Source: Micavibrio sp. (GTDB lineage: Bacteria > Pseudomonadota > Alphaproteobacteria > Micavibrionales > UBA2020). From it: a DNA stretch of 64,000 nucleotides. Numbering within the stretch: position 1 is the first letter of the stretch; the number at the start of each line of letters is the position of its first letter. Positions 14,744 through 23,855 of this stretch are shown piece after piece. Both the position numbers and the translations under genes were made by a program. The stretch covers positions 499,290 to 563,289 of the forward strand of contig JAPWJZ010000008.1 of NCBI GenBank assembly GCA_028283745.1, written 5' to 3'. Below the pieces are notes generated by a model, which had not been told where the DNA came from, searched no databases, and worked only from the letters and a program-made list of their open reading frames with translations.

Positions 14744-16092
14744 TTTCAATCCGGCGGGAGCTGCAAAAATCGCTGATGATCGCGCTGCTGATCGCCAGCA
14801 TCATGCTGCTGCTTGCCTCGGCCTATGGCACGCTTGAAGAAATCAACGAGCTGTTCGATGCGCAACTGCGCCAGACGGCGCAGTTGATCCAGCAGCAGGA
14901 AGACGCGCTGCATATCGCCCACGTATCGGGCGCAAAAGGACTTGCCTATCCGCCGGGCGCGCTTGCGCTGCATAAGGTGCATGGGGAGCGCGAGGCGCTG
15001 ATCCAGATCTGGGATACGGACGGCACGCTGCTCTATTCCTCCCATCCCGCAATTCCGTATCCGGATTTAAAGGCGACCGGGCTTGTCAGCACGGTCTTCG
15101 AAAGCCAGCAATGGCGCAGCTATTCCGTCCGCACGGAGGATGATATTGTGCAGGTATCGCAGCCCATGCACGGCCGCGCCCGCATCTCCTCTGAAATCGC
15201 CATGCGTATTTTAGTGCCTGTCTTGATGCTGTTTCCCATCCTCGGCCTGTTCAGCTGGTATGCGGTGCGCCGCGGCCTTGCGCCCATCAATACCGTTTCC
15301 GCCGCGATAGGGGAGCGTACGCCTGCGTCATTGGTGCCCATCAGCCAGGAAAACGTGCCGGAGGAAATTCTGCCGCTGGTCGGCTCCCTCAATAACTTCA
15401 TCAACCGGCTGGATAACGCGCTGAAGCTGCAACGGCAATTCACGGCCGATGCCGCGCACGAACTTCGCACGCCGCTCACCGCTATTCAATTACAGCTACA
15501 GGTCATGATGCGCGCGCAGACGGAGGAGGGGCGGGCGGAAGCGGAACTGCGCCTGTCACGCGGTGTGCGCCGCGCCATTGATCTTGTGCAAAAACTGCTC
15601 ACCTTCACGCGCGTGGAACCGGAAGGCCCCGTCACGCGGCAGGAAGCCTGCCACCTGAACGCCCTTGTCACCACCGCCTATGAACAATTCGCCGATGTTG
15701 CGGCGGATAAAACCGTCACACTCACGCTGCCGCGCTGCGATGAGGCCGCCGTGCTGGGCGATGCGGATAATCTGCAAATCCTCCTCAACAATCTGGTCGA
15801 TAACGCCATTCGCTATACGCCGGAAGGCGGGCACGTTGAACTGTCGCTGGCGCTCGCTGCGGGCTTTGCCGTTTTTACGGTGACGGATGATGGCATTGGC
15901 GTGCCGGAAGCGGAACGGGAGCGTATTTTTGACCGGTTTTACCGCGTTGTGGGCACCCGCACCCAAGGCACCGGCCTTGGTCTTGCCATTGTCCGCGAAA
16001 TTGCCGAACGGCACGGGGCAACCTTAAAGGTTTCAGACGGTAAAAACGGCAGCGGCACGACCTTCGCCATAAAATTTCCCTTATTTTCCTGA
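14740..16092 (+). CDS. Sensor histidine kinase (PmrB/QseC-like)
   Basis: A 450-residue membrane kinase. TM1 (about 10-30), periplasmic sensor of about 125 residues (32-158), TM2 (about 160-180), short linker, HisKA with AHELRTPL (phospho-His about 239), and an HATPase with the N box LNNLVDNAIRYTP, G1 DDGIGVPE, F box FDRFYRV and G2 GTGLGLAI. It overlaps the response regulator by four bases, so the two are the cognate pair. The sensor part lacks an obvious cation-binding ExxE motif of Salmonella PmrB, so the stimulus is unknown. Confidence 0.92.
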   Translation: MISIRRELQKSLMIALLIASIMLLLASAYGTLEEINELFDAQLRQTAQLIQQQEDALHIAHVSGAKGLAYPPGALALHKVHGEREALIQIWDTDGTLLYSSHPAIPYPDLKATGLVSTVFESQQWRSYSVRTEDDIVQVSQPMHGRARISSEIAMRILVPVLMLFPILGLFSWYAVRRGLAPINTVSAAIGERTPASLVPISQENVPEEILPLVGSLNNFINRLDNALKLQRQFTADAAHELRTPLTAIQLQLQVMMRAQTEEGRAEAELRLSRGVRRAIDLVQKLLTFTRVEPEGPVTRQEACHLNALVTTAYEQFADVAADKTVTLTLPRCDEAAVLGDADNLQILLNNLVDNAIRYTPEGGHVELSLALAAGFAVFTVTDDGIGVPEAERERIFDRFYRVVGTRTQGTGLGLAIVREIAERHGATLKVSDGKNGSGTTFAIKFPLFS

Positions 16093-16123
16093 TACTTAAG
16101 TAAATCTACGGACGTCATCCTAC

Positions 16124-16140
16124 TTTAAGGCGGGCTTAAG
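16124..16140 (+). promoter_or_regulatory. Second PmrA-box-like site
   Basis: TTTAAG-N5-CTTAAG, sharing 19 of 21 bases with the site at 11439 once flanks are included. A third CTTAAG half-site lies at 16095-16100. It precedes the phosphatase gene. Confidence 0.55.
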
Positions 16141-16162
16141 TTTGCACAGCCATTCTGGCGGC

Positions 16163-16777
16163 ATGAAAAACCGCACCGGCAAAACGAATCAAATCATGCA
16201 ATCCCTTCGCGCGCATGTCGCGGCGCACCAGCGTATTTACGCCGCGCTGGGCCTGGTTGTTCTGCTGGGCCTAGGCTACATGGGCAAGCTCATCATCACC
16301 CGCAATTTCCATGAGGTTGTGGCCGGTGAGCTGTATCGCTCCGCCCAGCCGACGGCGGGCGCGCTTGCGGAATACAAAAAGAAATACGGCATCCGCACGG
16401 TCATTAACTTGCGCGGCGCCAATCCCGATAAAAAATGGTACCGCGAGGAAAAAGAAGCAACGTCTGCCCTCGGCATGACGCAGATTGATTTACATATGTC
16501 TTCAAAGCATGAGCTGACAGAAACGCAGTCGATGGAGCTGATCAACACCATGCGCCATGCGCAAAAGCCCATCCTCATCCATTGCCAGGCCGGCGCGAAC
16601 CGCACCAGCCTTGCCGTTGCGCTTTATATGGCCGCCATTCGCAAGGAAAACGAGTTTAATTCCGAACTGCAGCTTTCCATGCTATATGGCCATGTGTCGC
16701 TATGGTTCACGCCGTCTTATGCCATGGACCGCAGCTTCGAGAAAATGGAGCCGGTGTTTGGCTACGACACCCTTTAA
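16163..16777 (+). CDS. Membrane-anchored dual-specificity/tyrosine phosphatase-like protein
   Basis: A 204-residue protein with one N-terminal transmembrane helix (about 26-47) and a Cys-based phosphatase domain. The P-loop HCQAGANRTS fits H-C-x5-R-S/T (about residue 136), and the family strings LYRSAQP and TVINLRG lie upstream. It may act on phosphoproteins or on phospholipids and inositol-like phosphates, as related envelope phosphatases do. Start is uncertain: ATG at 16142, 16163 or 16196 are all in frame and none has a strong ribosome site. A PmrA-like box directly upstream links it to the preceding operon. Confidence 0.8.
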   Translation: MKNRTGKTNQIMQSLRAHVAAHQRIYAALGLVVLLGLGYMGKLIITRNFHEVVAGELYRSAQPTAGALAEYKKKYGIRTVINLRGANPDKKWYREEKEATSALGMTQIDLHMSSKHELTETQSMELINTMRHAQKPILIHCQAGANRTSLAVALYMAAIRKENEFNSELQLSMLYGHVSLWFTPSYAMDRSFEKMEPVFGYDTL

Positions 16778-16789
16778 TGTCCTGTAATA

Positions 16790-16818
16790 GCGGCTTTTAA
16801 AAAAGTTCCGCCCTTTTT
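16790..16818 (+). terminator. Weak terminator after the phosphatase gene
   Basis: GCGG-CTTTT and AAAAG-TT-CCGC form a stem with a small internal bulge, followed by CCCTTTTT. Confidence 0.4.
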
Positions 16819-16907
16819 GCAAAATATCGTCAATTTAGCCTTTGTCGGCTCCGTCATAAAATTTTACAATCTCTTGCTGTTGATAAGTGCAGAACCAAGG
16901 GACGCAA

Positions 16908-17486
16908 GTGATTGTGATGATAGGGCAAAAAGACCGCCGGCGCTGGCTGGCAGGTGCCTTTTTCAAATTTATGGCCGTGCTTATTCTGCTGCTGGCGCTT
17001 TCGCCCGCGGCAGCGCAGGCCGATGCCCTGACGCGCGATGAGCTGAAGATAAAAGCGGGCCTTCTGTACAACTATCTTAAATACACGACCTGGCCGCCGC
17101 GCGAAACGGAGGCCGCGTACCTCAACGTCTGCCTTTACGGCGGTGACCCGTTCCGCGGCCAGTTGCAGTCGCTGGACGGGCGCACGGCGCAGCAATACAC
17201 CATCCGCCTGCTGCACGCAAAAACGCTGAACGACATTAAAGCCTGCGATGCCCTGTTCATTGATGCCGCCGCAGAAAAAAACCTGCCGGATATTTTTGCC
17301 GTTACGCACGGGCAGGGCGTGCTGACGATGAGCGATATTGAAAACTTCGCGCTGCGCGGCGGCATGGTCGGCTTTTCCATGCAGGGCAAGCATATTCACG
17401 TCGTGGTCAACAAGTCGGTTGCGGAAAAAGATGGTATTCACATCCAGCCCAGCATGCTGAAAATGGGGGAGGTGGTGAACCAGTGA
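16908..17486 (+). CDS. YfiR family periplasmic protein
   Basis: A 192-residue exported protein of the YfiR (DUF4154) family: signal peptide ending AQA-DA, then LKAGLLYNYLKYTTWP-type opening, CLYGGDPF, a central CDALFID strand, and GGMVGFSMQGKHIHVVVN near the end. In Pseudomonas YfiR represses a membrane diguanylate cyclase from the periplasm; many relatives sit beside sensor kinases instead. GTG at 16908 is preferred because AAGGGA is five bases upstream; ATG 16917 and GTG 16887 are alternatives. It overlaps the following kinase gene by four bases, suggesting it senses for that kinase. Confidence 0.85.
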   Translation: MIVMIGQKDRRRWLAGAFFKFMAVLILLLALSPAAAQADALTRDELKIKAGLLYNYLKYTTWPPRETEAAYLNVCLYGGDPFRGQLQSLDGRTAQQYTIRLLHAKTLNDIKACDALFIDAAAEKNLPDIFAVTHGQGVLTMSDIENFALRGGMVGFSMQGKHIHVVVNKSVAEKDGIHIQPSMLKMGEVVNQ

Positions 17487-17803
17487 CAAACAACCCCCGC
17501 CCCTTTCATGGCCGCCCCTTATCCATCCGCGTCACGCTGCTCGGCATCATCGGCTTCCTGAACCTGTTGATTGCAACGCAGGCGGCTTACCATGCCTATG
17601 AATCCTACATCAACCTGAAGCAGGCGGATGCCGTACGCACGGCATCAAAAGTGCTTGATGGTTTTTATAATGCCGCCAATGCCCTGTCGCTGGAGCGCGG
17701 CGCCTCCATGTCGATTTTCTATACGCCCCCGGCGATACCGCCGAACTGGTGGCCGACCTGCGCGCCCACCGCAAAGCGGCCGATAACGCGCTGGATACGC
17801 TGA
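17483..17803 (+). pseudogene. Hybrid histidine kinase, N-terminal part before a frame break
   Basis: The first reading frame of a kinase that continues at 17749-19875. It begins with GTG at 17483, coupled to yfiR, and encodes a cytoplasmic stub, a transmembrane helix (about 16-36) and the start of a periplasmic helical sensor with ALSLERGASMS. In the C5 run at 17726-17730 the sensible sequence shifts frame (a -1 shift): adding one C would read on as TPP-GDTAELVADLRAHRK. After the break this frame gives only nonsense to 17803. It could be a true mutation, slippage-based switching or a sequencing error. Confidence 0.75.
17726..17730 (+). other. C5 tract at kinase frame break
   Basis: A run of five C bases where the two kinase frames join; six would restore one ORF from 17483 to 19875. 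Confidence 0.65.
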
Positions 17804-19875
17804 AACTGGTGGAAAACGACAAGGATACACCCGGCCTTGTCATGATCGCGGGCCGCGTGCGGACAGACATGGTGCGCCTTGCCGACCTGCGCCACCGCCT
17901 TGATGCCGCGATTGACGGGCCCGTCACGCAGCGCCCCGCCGACCTTGCGGAAAAATTCTTTGCCGCGCAAAATAACCTCGTCAACGATCTTGATATGCTG
18001 CTGGAAGTTTACAGCAACCCCATCATTTCGATGGTGCCGCAGGTGGCGCAGCGCATCCGCTTTGCCCGCGCCGCATGGCAGATCACCGAATATGCGGGCC
18101 GTGAATACGCGCTGCTCGGCCGCCTGATTGCTGAAGGAAAATACCCCGACAAGCATGAAGAGCGTGACCTGCTGGTCTGGCAGGGGCGCATTGAATACGG
18201 TTGGGAAATTTTGCGCGGCTTTATCAGCAGCAACGAATGGGGCGAAACGCTGCGCCCGCACCTTGATGAAGCGCGCACCCAGTACTTGATTACCTTCGAG
18301 CAGATCAAGGGCATCTTCTCGCCAAAGGCAAGCGGCAAGCCCAACTACCCCATCACGGCGGATATGTGGCTGTCCCTCGCCGCGCAGTCGGTGGACTCGC
18401 TGCACACGATGATGGACAGCGTCATGCGCCAGAACCGGCAGTACGTGGATAGCTTCCGCGATGATGCGGAGCGAACCATCTGGTGGTCGGCGCTGCTGTT
18501 CACTTTCGCGCTCGCCCTCAGCATTTATTCGTGGCTGGTCATTCACCGCCGCGTTATTGGCCCCGTCAATGCCATGGCGGATGCGCTGTACCGATCCGCC
18601 CGCGGCGAGGCGTTTGAAATGCCTGCAGGGCCGCACGGCCAGGATGAAATCGGCAAGCTTGTCACCGTGCTGCAGCTGGTGCAGGAAAATTCCCGCCAGC
18701 TGGAAGCCGAGCGCGACAAGGCCAAGGCCGCCAACGTCGCAAAATCCGAATTCCTTGCCAACATGAGCCATGAAATCCGTACGCCCATGAACGTTGTTTT
18801 GGGGCTTGCAAACATCCTCGGCCTTTCCGCGCCGTTGACGGACAAGCAGCGCGAATTCATTAAAACGCTGCGCATGAGCGCGGAATCCCTGCTCTCCATC
18901 ATCAACGACCTGCTGGATTTTTCAAAAATCGAAACCGGTGGCTTCGCGCTTGAAAATATTTCCTTCAACCTTTCCGACCTGTCAAAAGAAGTCTTCGCGC
19001 TCACCAGCATCCGCGCGCGGGAAAAGGGGCTTGATTTTCGCATCGAGGCCAGTGCGGTTGAAGGCCGTGAATATATGGGAGACCCCACGCGGTTGCGGCA
19101 GGTGTTGACCAACCTTTGCAGCAATGCGGTCAAGTTCACCAGCGTCGGCGGCATCAGCCTTGGCATACAGGCGCGCCCCGCCGCAGTGGAAGGCATGGAT
19201 GATGTGTTTATTCAGGTGACGGATACCGGCGTTGGCATTCCCGCAGAAAAAGTCGGCATCATTTTTGACAAGTTTACGCAGGCGGATACCAGCATCAGCC
19301 GCAAGTTCGGCGGTACCGGGCTTGGCCTTGCCATTGCCAAAACCTTCATTGAAATGATGGATGGCACCATCAGCGTTGACAGCCGCGAGGGCAGCGGTTC
19401 CACCTTTACTATCTACCTGCCGCTGGCGCATAGCGGCGCGGAGCTGGATGTGCGCCCGCAGATGCCGGAAGGTTCCCGCAAAGTGTCGCGCAGTGAAACC
19501 GCCGAAGGCCAGCGCGTGCTTCTGGTGGAAGATTACGCGCCCAACGCGCTGGTCGCCGGCGTCTTCATCGAACAATTCGGCTATGTGCATGACGTTGCCG
19601 AAAGCGGGGCGGCGGCGCTGGAAAAATTTGACAAGCAGAATTACTACGCGATATTGATGGACGTGCAGATGCAGGGCATGGACGGCTACCAGACCACCCG
19701 CGCCATTCGCCAGCGCGAGAAAGAAAAATACCTGCCGCGCACCAAAATCATTGGCATGACGGCGCATGCGCTGGCGGGCGACCGCGAAAAATGCCTTGAG
19801 GCGGGTATGGATGATTATATTGCCAAACCCTTCCGCCCCGAAGACTTAAGAAAAAAACTGGCAAGGCCGCTTTAA
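17749..19875 (+). CDS. Hybrid sensor histidine kinase (HisKA-HATPase-REC), main part
   Basis: 708 codons from GTG 17749, which is probably not the true start; with the 17483 segment the full protein would be about 797 residues. A periplasmic helical sensor (NIT-like, ERGAS motif in the upstream segment) continues here and ends at a second transmembrane helix. A HAMP-like linker, HisKA (MSHEIRTPM), HATPase (DTGVGIP, GTGLGLAI) and a C-terminal REC domain (LLVEDYAPN, acceptor Asp in ILMDVQMQG, Lys in YIAKPF) follow. Phosphate would pass His to Asp and then to an Hpt protein not seen here. The YfiR gene is immediately upstream. Confidence 0.85.
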   Translation: MADLRAHRKAADNALDTLKLVENDKDTPGLVMIAGRVRTDMVRLADLRHRLDAAIDGPVTQRPADLAEKFFAAQNNLVNDLDMLLEVYSNPIISMVPQVAQRIRFARAAWQITEYAGREYALLGRLIAEGKYPDKHEERDLLVWQGRIEYGWEILRGFISSNEWGETLRPHLDEARTQYLITFEQIKGIFSPKASGKPNYPITADMWLSLAAQSVDSLHTMMDSVMRQNRQYVDSFRDDAERTIWWSALLFTFALALSIYSWLVIHRRVIGPVNAMADALYRSARGEAFEMPAGPHGQDEIGKLVTVLQLVQENSRQLEAERDKAKAANVAKSEFLANMSHEIRTPMNVVLGLANILGLSAPLTDKQREFIKTLRMSAESLLSIINDLLDFSKIETGGFALENISFNLSDLSKEVFALTSIRAREKGLDFRIEASAVEGREYMGDPTRLRQVLTNLCSNAVKFTSVGGISLGIQARPAAVEGMDDVFIQVTDTGVGIPAEKVGIIFDKFTQADTSISRKFGGTGLGLAIAKTFIEMMDGTISVDSREGSGSTFTIYLPLAHSGAELDVRPQMPEGSRKVSRSETAEGQRVLLVEDYAPNALVAGVFIEQFGYVHDVAESGAAALEKFDKQNYYAILMDVQMQGMDGYQTTRAIRQREKEKYLPRTKIIGMTAHALAGDREKCLEAGMDDYIAKPFRPEDLRKKLARPL

Positions 19876-19980
19876 TTGCTTTTTCCCACATATTTCTTTT
19901 AGGTGGGGCTTGAAGATGGATATTTATAGTTTACCTCACCCCTCGTCATTCAACCGGCCATCCCTTAAAGGAGAATAACA

Positions 19981-21012
19981 ATGGATTACAGACGACTCGG
20001 ACATTCGGGCTTCAAGGTGCCCGCCCTCAGCTTTGGCACCGGCACGTTCGGCGGCAAGGGCGAGCTGTTTCAGGCCTGGGGCGCAACCGATGTGCAGGAA
20101 GCAACACGGCTCGTGGATATCTGCCTTGATAGCGGCGTGAGCATGTTCGATTCCGCCGATATTTATTCCGCCGGCGCATCGGAAGAAGTGCTGGGCGGGG
20201 CCATCAAAGGCCGCCGCGATAAAGTGCTTATTTCCACCAAGGCCACCTTCCGCGCCGGCGAAGGCGCGAACGATGTGGGTTCCTCCCGCTTTCACCTGTT
20301 GAAAGCGGTTGAAGGCAGCCTCAAGCGCCTCGGCACAGATTACATCGACCTGTTCCAGCTGCACGGCTTTGATGCCATGACGCCGGTTGAAGAAACGCTG
20401 GCAACGCTGGATAGCCTCGTGCAGTCCGGCAAAATCCGCTACATCGGCGTGTCCAACCATTCCGGCTGGCACTTGATGAAGGCGCTGGCAACGTCAGAAA
20501 AATACGGTCTTGCCCGCTATGTAGCGTATCAGGGCTATTACTCCCTTATCGGCCGCGACTACGAATGGGAATTGATGCCGCTGGCGCAGGACCAGGGCGT
20601 TGGCCTTGTGGTCTGGAGCCCCCTTGGCTGGGGCCGCCTGACCGGCAAAATCCGCCGCGGCCAGCCGCGTCCCGCTGTCAGTCGCCTGCCCGCGACGTCG
20701 GACTACGGCCCGCCTGTTGATGACGAATACCTGTACAAAGTCGTCGACGCGCTTGATGAAGTGGCGAAAGAAACCGGCAAGACCGTGGCGCAAATTTCTC
20801 TCAACTGGCTGCTGCAACGCCCTACCGTTTCCAGCGTCATCATTGGCGCGCGCAACGAAGAACAGCTGAAACAGAACCTTGGCGCTGTCGGCTGGAACCT
20901 GACGGCAGAACAGGTTGCAAAGCTGGATGCCGCCAGCCACCGCGAACCCGTTTACCCCTATTGGCACCAGTCGGGTTTTGAAGAACGCAACCCGCCGCCT
21001 GTGAAATGGTAA
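19981..21012 (+). CDS. Aldo/keto reductase
   Basis: A 343-residue NAD(P)H-dependent oxidoreductase of the AKR superfamily (TIM barrel). The catalytic tetrad is recognisable: Asp and Tyr in MFDSADIY, Lys in ISTKATF and His in FQLHGFD. YIGVSNHSGW, WSPLGWGRLTG and VIIGARNEEQL are family signatures, the last binding cofactor. The closest type is the YajO/Tas-like group. A clear AAAGGAG precedes the ATG and the gene stands alone, closed by the terminator at 21064-21106. Substrate unknown; such enzymes usually detoxify reactive carbonyls. Confidence 0.92.
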   Translation: MDYRRLGHSGFKVPALSFGTGTFGGKGELFQAWGATDVQEATRLVDICLDSGVSMFDSADIYSAGASEEVLGGAIKGRRDKVLISTKATFRAGEGANDVGSSRFHLLKAVEGSLKRLGTDYIDLFQLHGFDAMTPVEETLATLDSLVQSGKIRYIGVSNHSGWHLMKALATSEKYGLARYVAYQGYYSLIGRDYEWELMPLAQDQGVGLVVWSPLGWGRLTGKIRRGQPRPAVSRLPATSDYGPPVDDEYLYKVVDALDEVAKETGKTVAQISLNWLLQRPTVSSVIIGARNEEQLKQNLGAVGWNLTAEQVAKLDAASHREPVYPYWHQSGFEERNPPPVKW

Positions 21013-21063
21013 GCACGCAAGGCTAAAAAGGGCGGGGCTTTTTACCCGCCAAACAGTTATGAT

Positions 21064-21106
21064 GACGAGGGCCGCCGGGCGAAAGCCTTGCGCCCTCGTC
21101 TTTTTA
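21064..21106 (+). terminator. Terminator after aldo/keto reductase gene
   Basis: GACGAGGGC (21064-21072) and GCCCTCGTC (21092-21100) followed by TTTTTA; the loop holds a smaller hairpin. Confidence 0.85.
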
Positions 21107-21161
21107 TGCATTATAGATATTCATATTATTTTTTGAACCGCAGGGCAGGGGAGCATTTTTC

Positions 21162-22769
21162 ATGAACGGCATTGAAATCATCGTCATCTTCCTTGCGGCG
21201 GTCTGTGTGGCGGCGGTTGTGGCGCACCGCCGCGGTATTCCGTCTCCCATCCTGTTTATCCTGGCGGGTATTGGGCTTGGCTTTGTGCCGGGCATTGCGG
21301 CCTTTGAAATTCCGCCGGAATACATGCTGCTGATCTTCCTGCCGCTGCTGCTCATGGAAGCGGCCTATTTCACGTCCATCCGCGATTTCAGGTATAACCT
21401 GCGCTCCATTCTGCAGCTGGCCATCGGCCTTGTCATTGTCACCACTGTCACCACCGCGTGGATCTTCCAGAAAATCGTGCCGGATGGGACGTGGCTGGCA
21501 GGTCTGGTGCTGGGCGCCATTATTTCCCCGCCCGATGCGATTGCGGCAACGGCTATTGCGCGGCAGGTTAAAATGCCAAAGCGCGTGCAGACGATATTGG
21601 AAGGCGAAAGCCTTGTGAACGACGCCGTGGGCCTTGTGCTGTACCGCGTCGCCGTCGCCGCCGCGTTGACCGGCAGCTATGATGTCGCCAGCATTTCGAT
21701 GGATTTTATCTGGAAGCTTGTGTCGGGCGTCAGCATCGGCGTTGTTTTTGGCCGTATCTTCATTCTGCTTTTCCCCCGCATTCGCGAACGGTCGGTGGAA
21801 TTGCTGGCCATGCTGCTCCTGCCTTTCGTGGCTTATTTGTCGGCGGAGGCTGTGCATAGCTCCAGCGTTTTGGCTGTTGTGGCGGCGGGGCTTGTCGTCA
21901 GCTGGTATTCGCCGACGCGCTTCAGCAGCGCCTTCCGCCTGCAATCGGACACGTTGTGGCGTATGACGACGTTTATTCTAAATGGCATCGTCTTCGTGCT
22001 GATCGGCAGGCACATTCCCGCGCTGTTCGACAGCCTTGCGGAATACAGCACCAGCTTCCTGCTGACTGCAACATTGCTGGTCTCCTTCACCGCCATTCTT
22101 ACGCGCTTTTTGTGGGTTTATATCATTACCTACGGTACGCGCCTTGTCTTCCCCAACGTTCGCCGCCGCGACCCCGCGCCGCCGTGGCAGAACGTGTTTA
22201 TTGTTGCGTGGACGGGCATGCGCGGCGTGGTGTCGCTGGCCCTCGCGCTCGGCCTGCCGGTGATGGACAGCAACGAAGTCATGTTCCCCTTCCGCGACCT
22301 TATTATTTTCATCGCCTGCGGCGTTATTCTGGTGACGGTGATTTTGCAGGGGCTGACGCTGCCGCTGCTGATGCGCAAACTTTCCGTCACCTATGACTGG
22401 AACGTGCTGCACGAAAACTGGATGGCGCGCAAAAAAGCCTCGGTCGCCGTGCTGGAGCGCCTGCGCGTGCTGAAGGAAGAAAAAGGTGTGCAGTCTTCCG
22501 CTTTTGACCGCATCCTCAGCCATTATCAGGACCGCGTATCTTCCCTCGGCGATGGACCCAGCACGCCCATCCGCCCAAAGGAACCGCCGTCAATGGATAA
22601 CCACCCGCTAGTGCAGGAAGAAAACCGCCTATGGCAGGAAATTCTTGACGTTGAACACCTGGCCGTCGTTGACCTGCGCCGCGGCTTCCACATCAGCGAT
22701 GACGTGATGCACGATATTGTGCGCGACATCGACTTGATGCGCAGCCGCTTCCGCATGGAAGGCGTTTAG
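21162..22769 (+). CDS. CPA1-family Na+/H+ antiporter
   Basis: A 535-residue inner-membrane exchanger. About 12 transmembrane helices fill residues 1-400, with the CPA1 core motifs SPPDAIAATAI and EGESLVNDAVGLVL (the ion-binding ND) and GMRGVVSLALALGLP. The C-terminal 130 residues are a cytoplasmic helical regulatory tail. It would exchange Na+ or K+ for H+ to hold pH and salt balance. AGGGGAG precedes the ATG. The gene converges with the cytochrome P460 gene with three bases between the two stop codons. Confidence 0.92.
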   Translation: MNGIEIIVIFLAAVCVAAVVAHRRGIPSPILFILAGIGLGFVPGIAAFEIPPEYMLLIFLPLLLMEAAYFTSIRDFRYNLRSILQLAIGLVIVTTVTTAWIFQKIVPDGTWLAGLVLGAIISPPDAIAATAIARQVKMPKRVQTILEGESLVNDAVGLVLYRVAVAAALTGSYDVASISMDFIWKLVSGVSIGVVFGRIFILLFPRIRERSVELLAMLLLPFVAYLSAEAVHSSSVLAVVAAGLVVSWYSPTRFSSAFRLQSDTLWRMTTFILNGIVFVLIGRHIPALFDSLAEYSTSFLLTATLLVSFTAILTRFLWVYIITYGTRLVFPNVRRRDPAPPWQNVFIVAWTGMRGVVSLALALGLPVMDSNEVMFPFRDLIIFIACGVILVTVILQGLTLPLLMRKLSVTYDWNVLHENWMARKKASVAVLERLRVLKEEKGVQSSAFDRILSHYQDRVSSLGDGPSTPIRPKEPPSMDNHPLVQEENRLWQEILDVEHLAVVDLRRGFHISDDVMHDIVRDIDLMRSRFRMEGV

Positions 22770-22772
22770 GGT

Positions 22773-23753
22773 TTATTCCTTCGGGGCGCAATACGTTGTC
22801 GGCACAATATTGGATGTTTTGCCCGGCACTTCGCCCGTGGTGTAAAAGCCTTTAATGGTCACGCCCGGCTTGCCGTCAGGCCCGGCGCAGGCCGCGCCAT
22901 CAAGGTACATCAGCGAAAACAGCGTGCCGTCCGTGCTGGCCAGTACGGCGGGCATGTCCGTGCGGCGGGCTTCCGCTGCCAGCGTCGGGCGAATTTCATC
23001 CACGGTGCCGCGGAAGATATTTTTTTCAAGGCTGCCGCGCAGCTGGCGTACCTGCGGCGCGCCTTTCGGCAATTTTTCCTGCAAGGCTTTTGGCAGCGCT
23101 GCAATGGCAACGGTTTCAAAAACCATGTTGCCGGCAATGGGCGTGATGGCCTGCGGTACCTCAGGATTTTCGGCAACATCCAGCCGCATGGGCTCGGAAA
23201 AAACATAGCCGCGTTCCGGCACCAGCGCATGGCAGGCATCGCAGGCGCGGGAGCGGATGTCGACATCCTTGCCCGACGCCTTGCCGTGCGCATCGAACAG
23301 CGCATAGCCCCAGCCGTTGGTATCAGCGAATTTCTTTTTGTCGCGCACCATCAGCTGGAAGCGCCGCGCGCCGGATGGCACGGCGGAACTGGTGAAAGCG
23401 GGGTCTTCCGCCGTGAGAATGCCGATTTTGGCAAAAACCGCACCATCCGGATAATCCGTGCTTTTGGCATTCAAGGCCGCCCATGCAATGTCGTTAGCGT
23501 AGGTCAGGCGCATTTCGCTGGTGTCCTTGCGGTAGCGCACGGTGACGAAGTGCCAGTTTTTCTGGAAGTCGGCAAAATCTGCCAGCGCATAGCCGTTCAT
23601 GCTGTCCTGGTCGGCCAAATCTTCCGGCGCTTTTTGCGCCGGTACGGCCCCGGGCTCTTTTTCCGCATGGGTCAATGTTGCGGCAGAAATGCTCACCGCC
23701 AGCGTTAGTGCAAAAGCGGCAGAAAAGACGGCAGCGGGGGAAAATGACTTCAT
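22773..23753 (-). CDS. Cytochrome P460 family protein (copy 1)
   Basis: A 326-residue exported haem protein. Signal peptide (1-30, THA-EK), then a cytochrome P460-type domain: FQKNWHFVTVRYRKDT, YPDGAVFAKIG, SSAVPSGARRFQLMVRDKKK, GWGYALFD and the c-haem motif CDACH (about 192). A C-terminal extension of about 120 residues contains two cysteines. P460 proteins oxidise hydroxylamine or detoxify NO; cross-linking lysine assignment is not certain here. ATG at 23753 gives a normal signal peptide; the frame extends 15 codons further. It shares high similarity over its length with the gene at 56733-57698. Confidence 0.85.
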   Translation of the reverse strand: MKSFSPAAVFSAAFALTLAVSISAATLTHAEKEPGAVPAQKAPEDLADQDSMNGYALADFADFQKNWHFVTVRYRKDTSEMRLTYANDIAWAALNAKSTDYPDGAVFAKIGILTAEDPAFTSSAVPSGARRFQLMVRDKKKFADTNGWGYALFDAHGKASGKDVDIRSRACDACHALVPERGYVFSEPMRLDVAENPEVPQAITPIAGNMVFETVAIAALPKALQEKLPKGAPQVRQLRGSLEKNIFRGTVDEIRPTLAAEARRTDMPAVLASTDGTLFSLMYLDGAACAGPDGKPGVTIKGFYTTGEVPGKTSNIVPTTYCAPKE

Positions 23754-23855
23754 GACAATGCCCAGGGTTGAAAACAGGCGGTGCGGCTTGACGCACATTT
23801 TACGCCAGCCGGGCGCAGCTGCGCCAGCGTCACCTGCATCATTTTTCCGTAAGGC

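Noticed and set aside
17720-17735. Programmed -1 frameshift in the hybrid kinase
   Set aside because: The site (ACG-CCC-CCG) is not a canonical X-XXY-YYZ slippery heptamer and no strong downstream structure was obvious; an indel is the simpler explanation.
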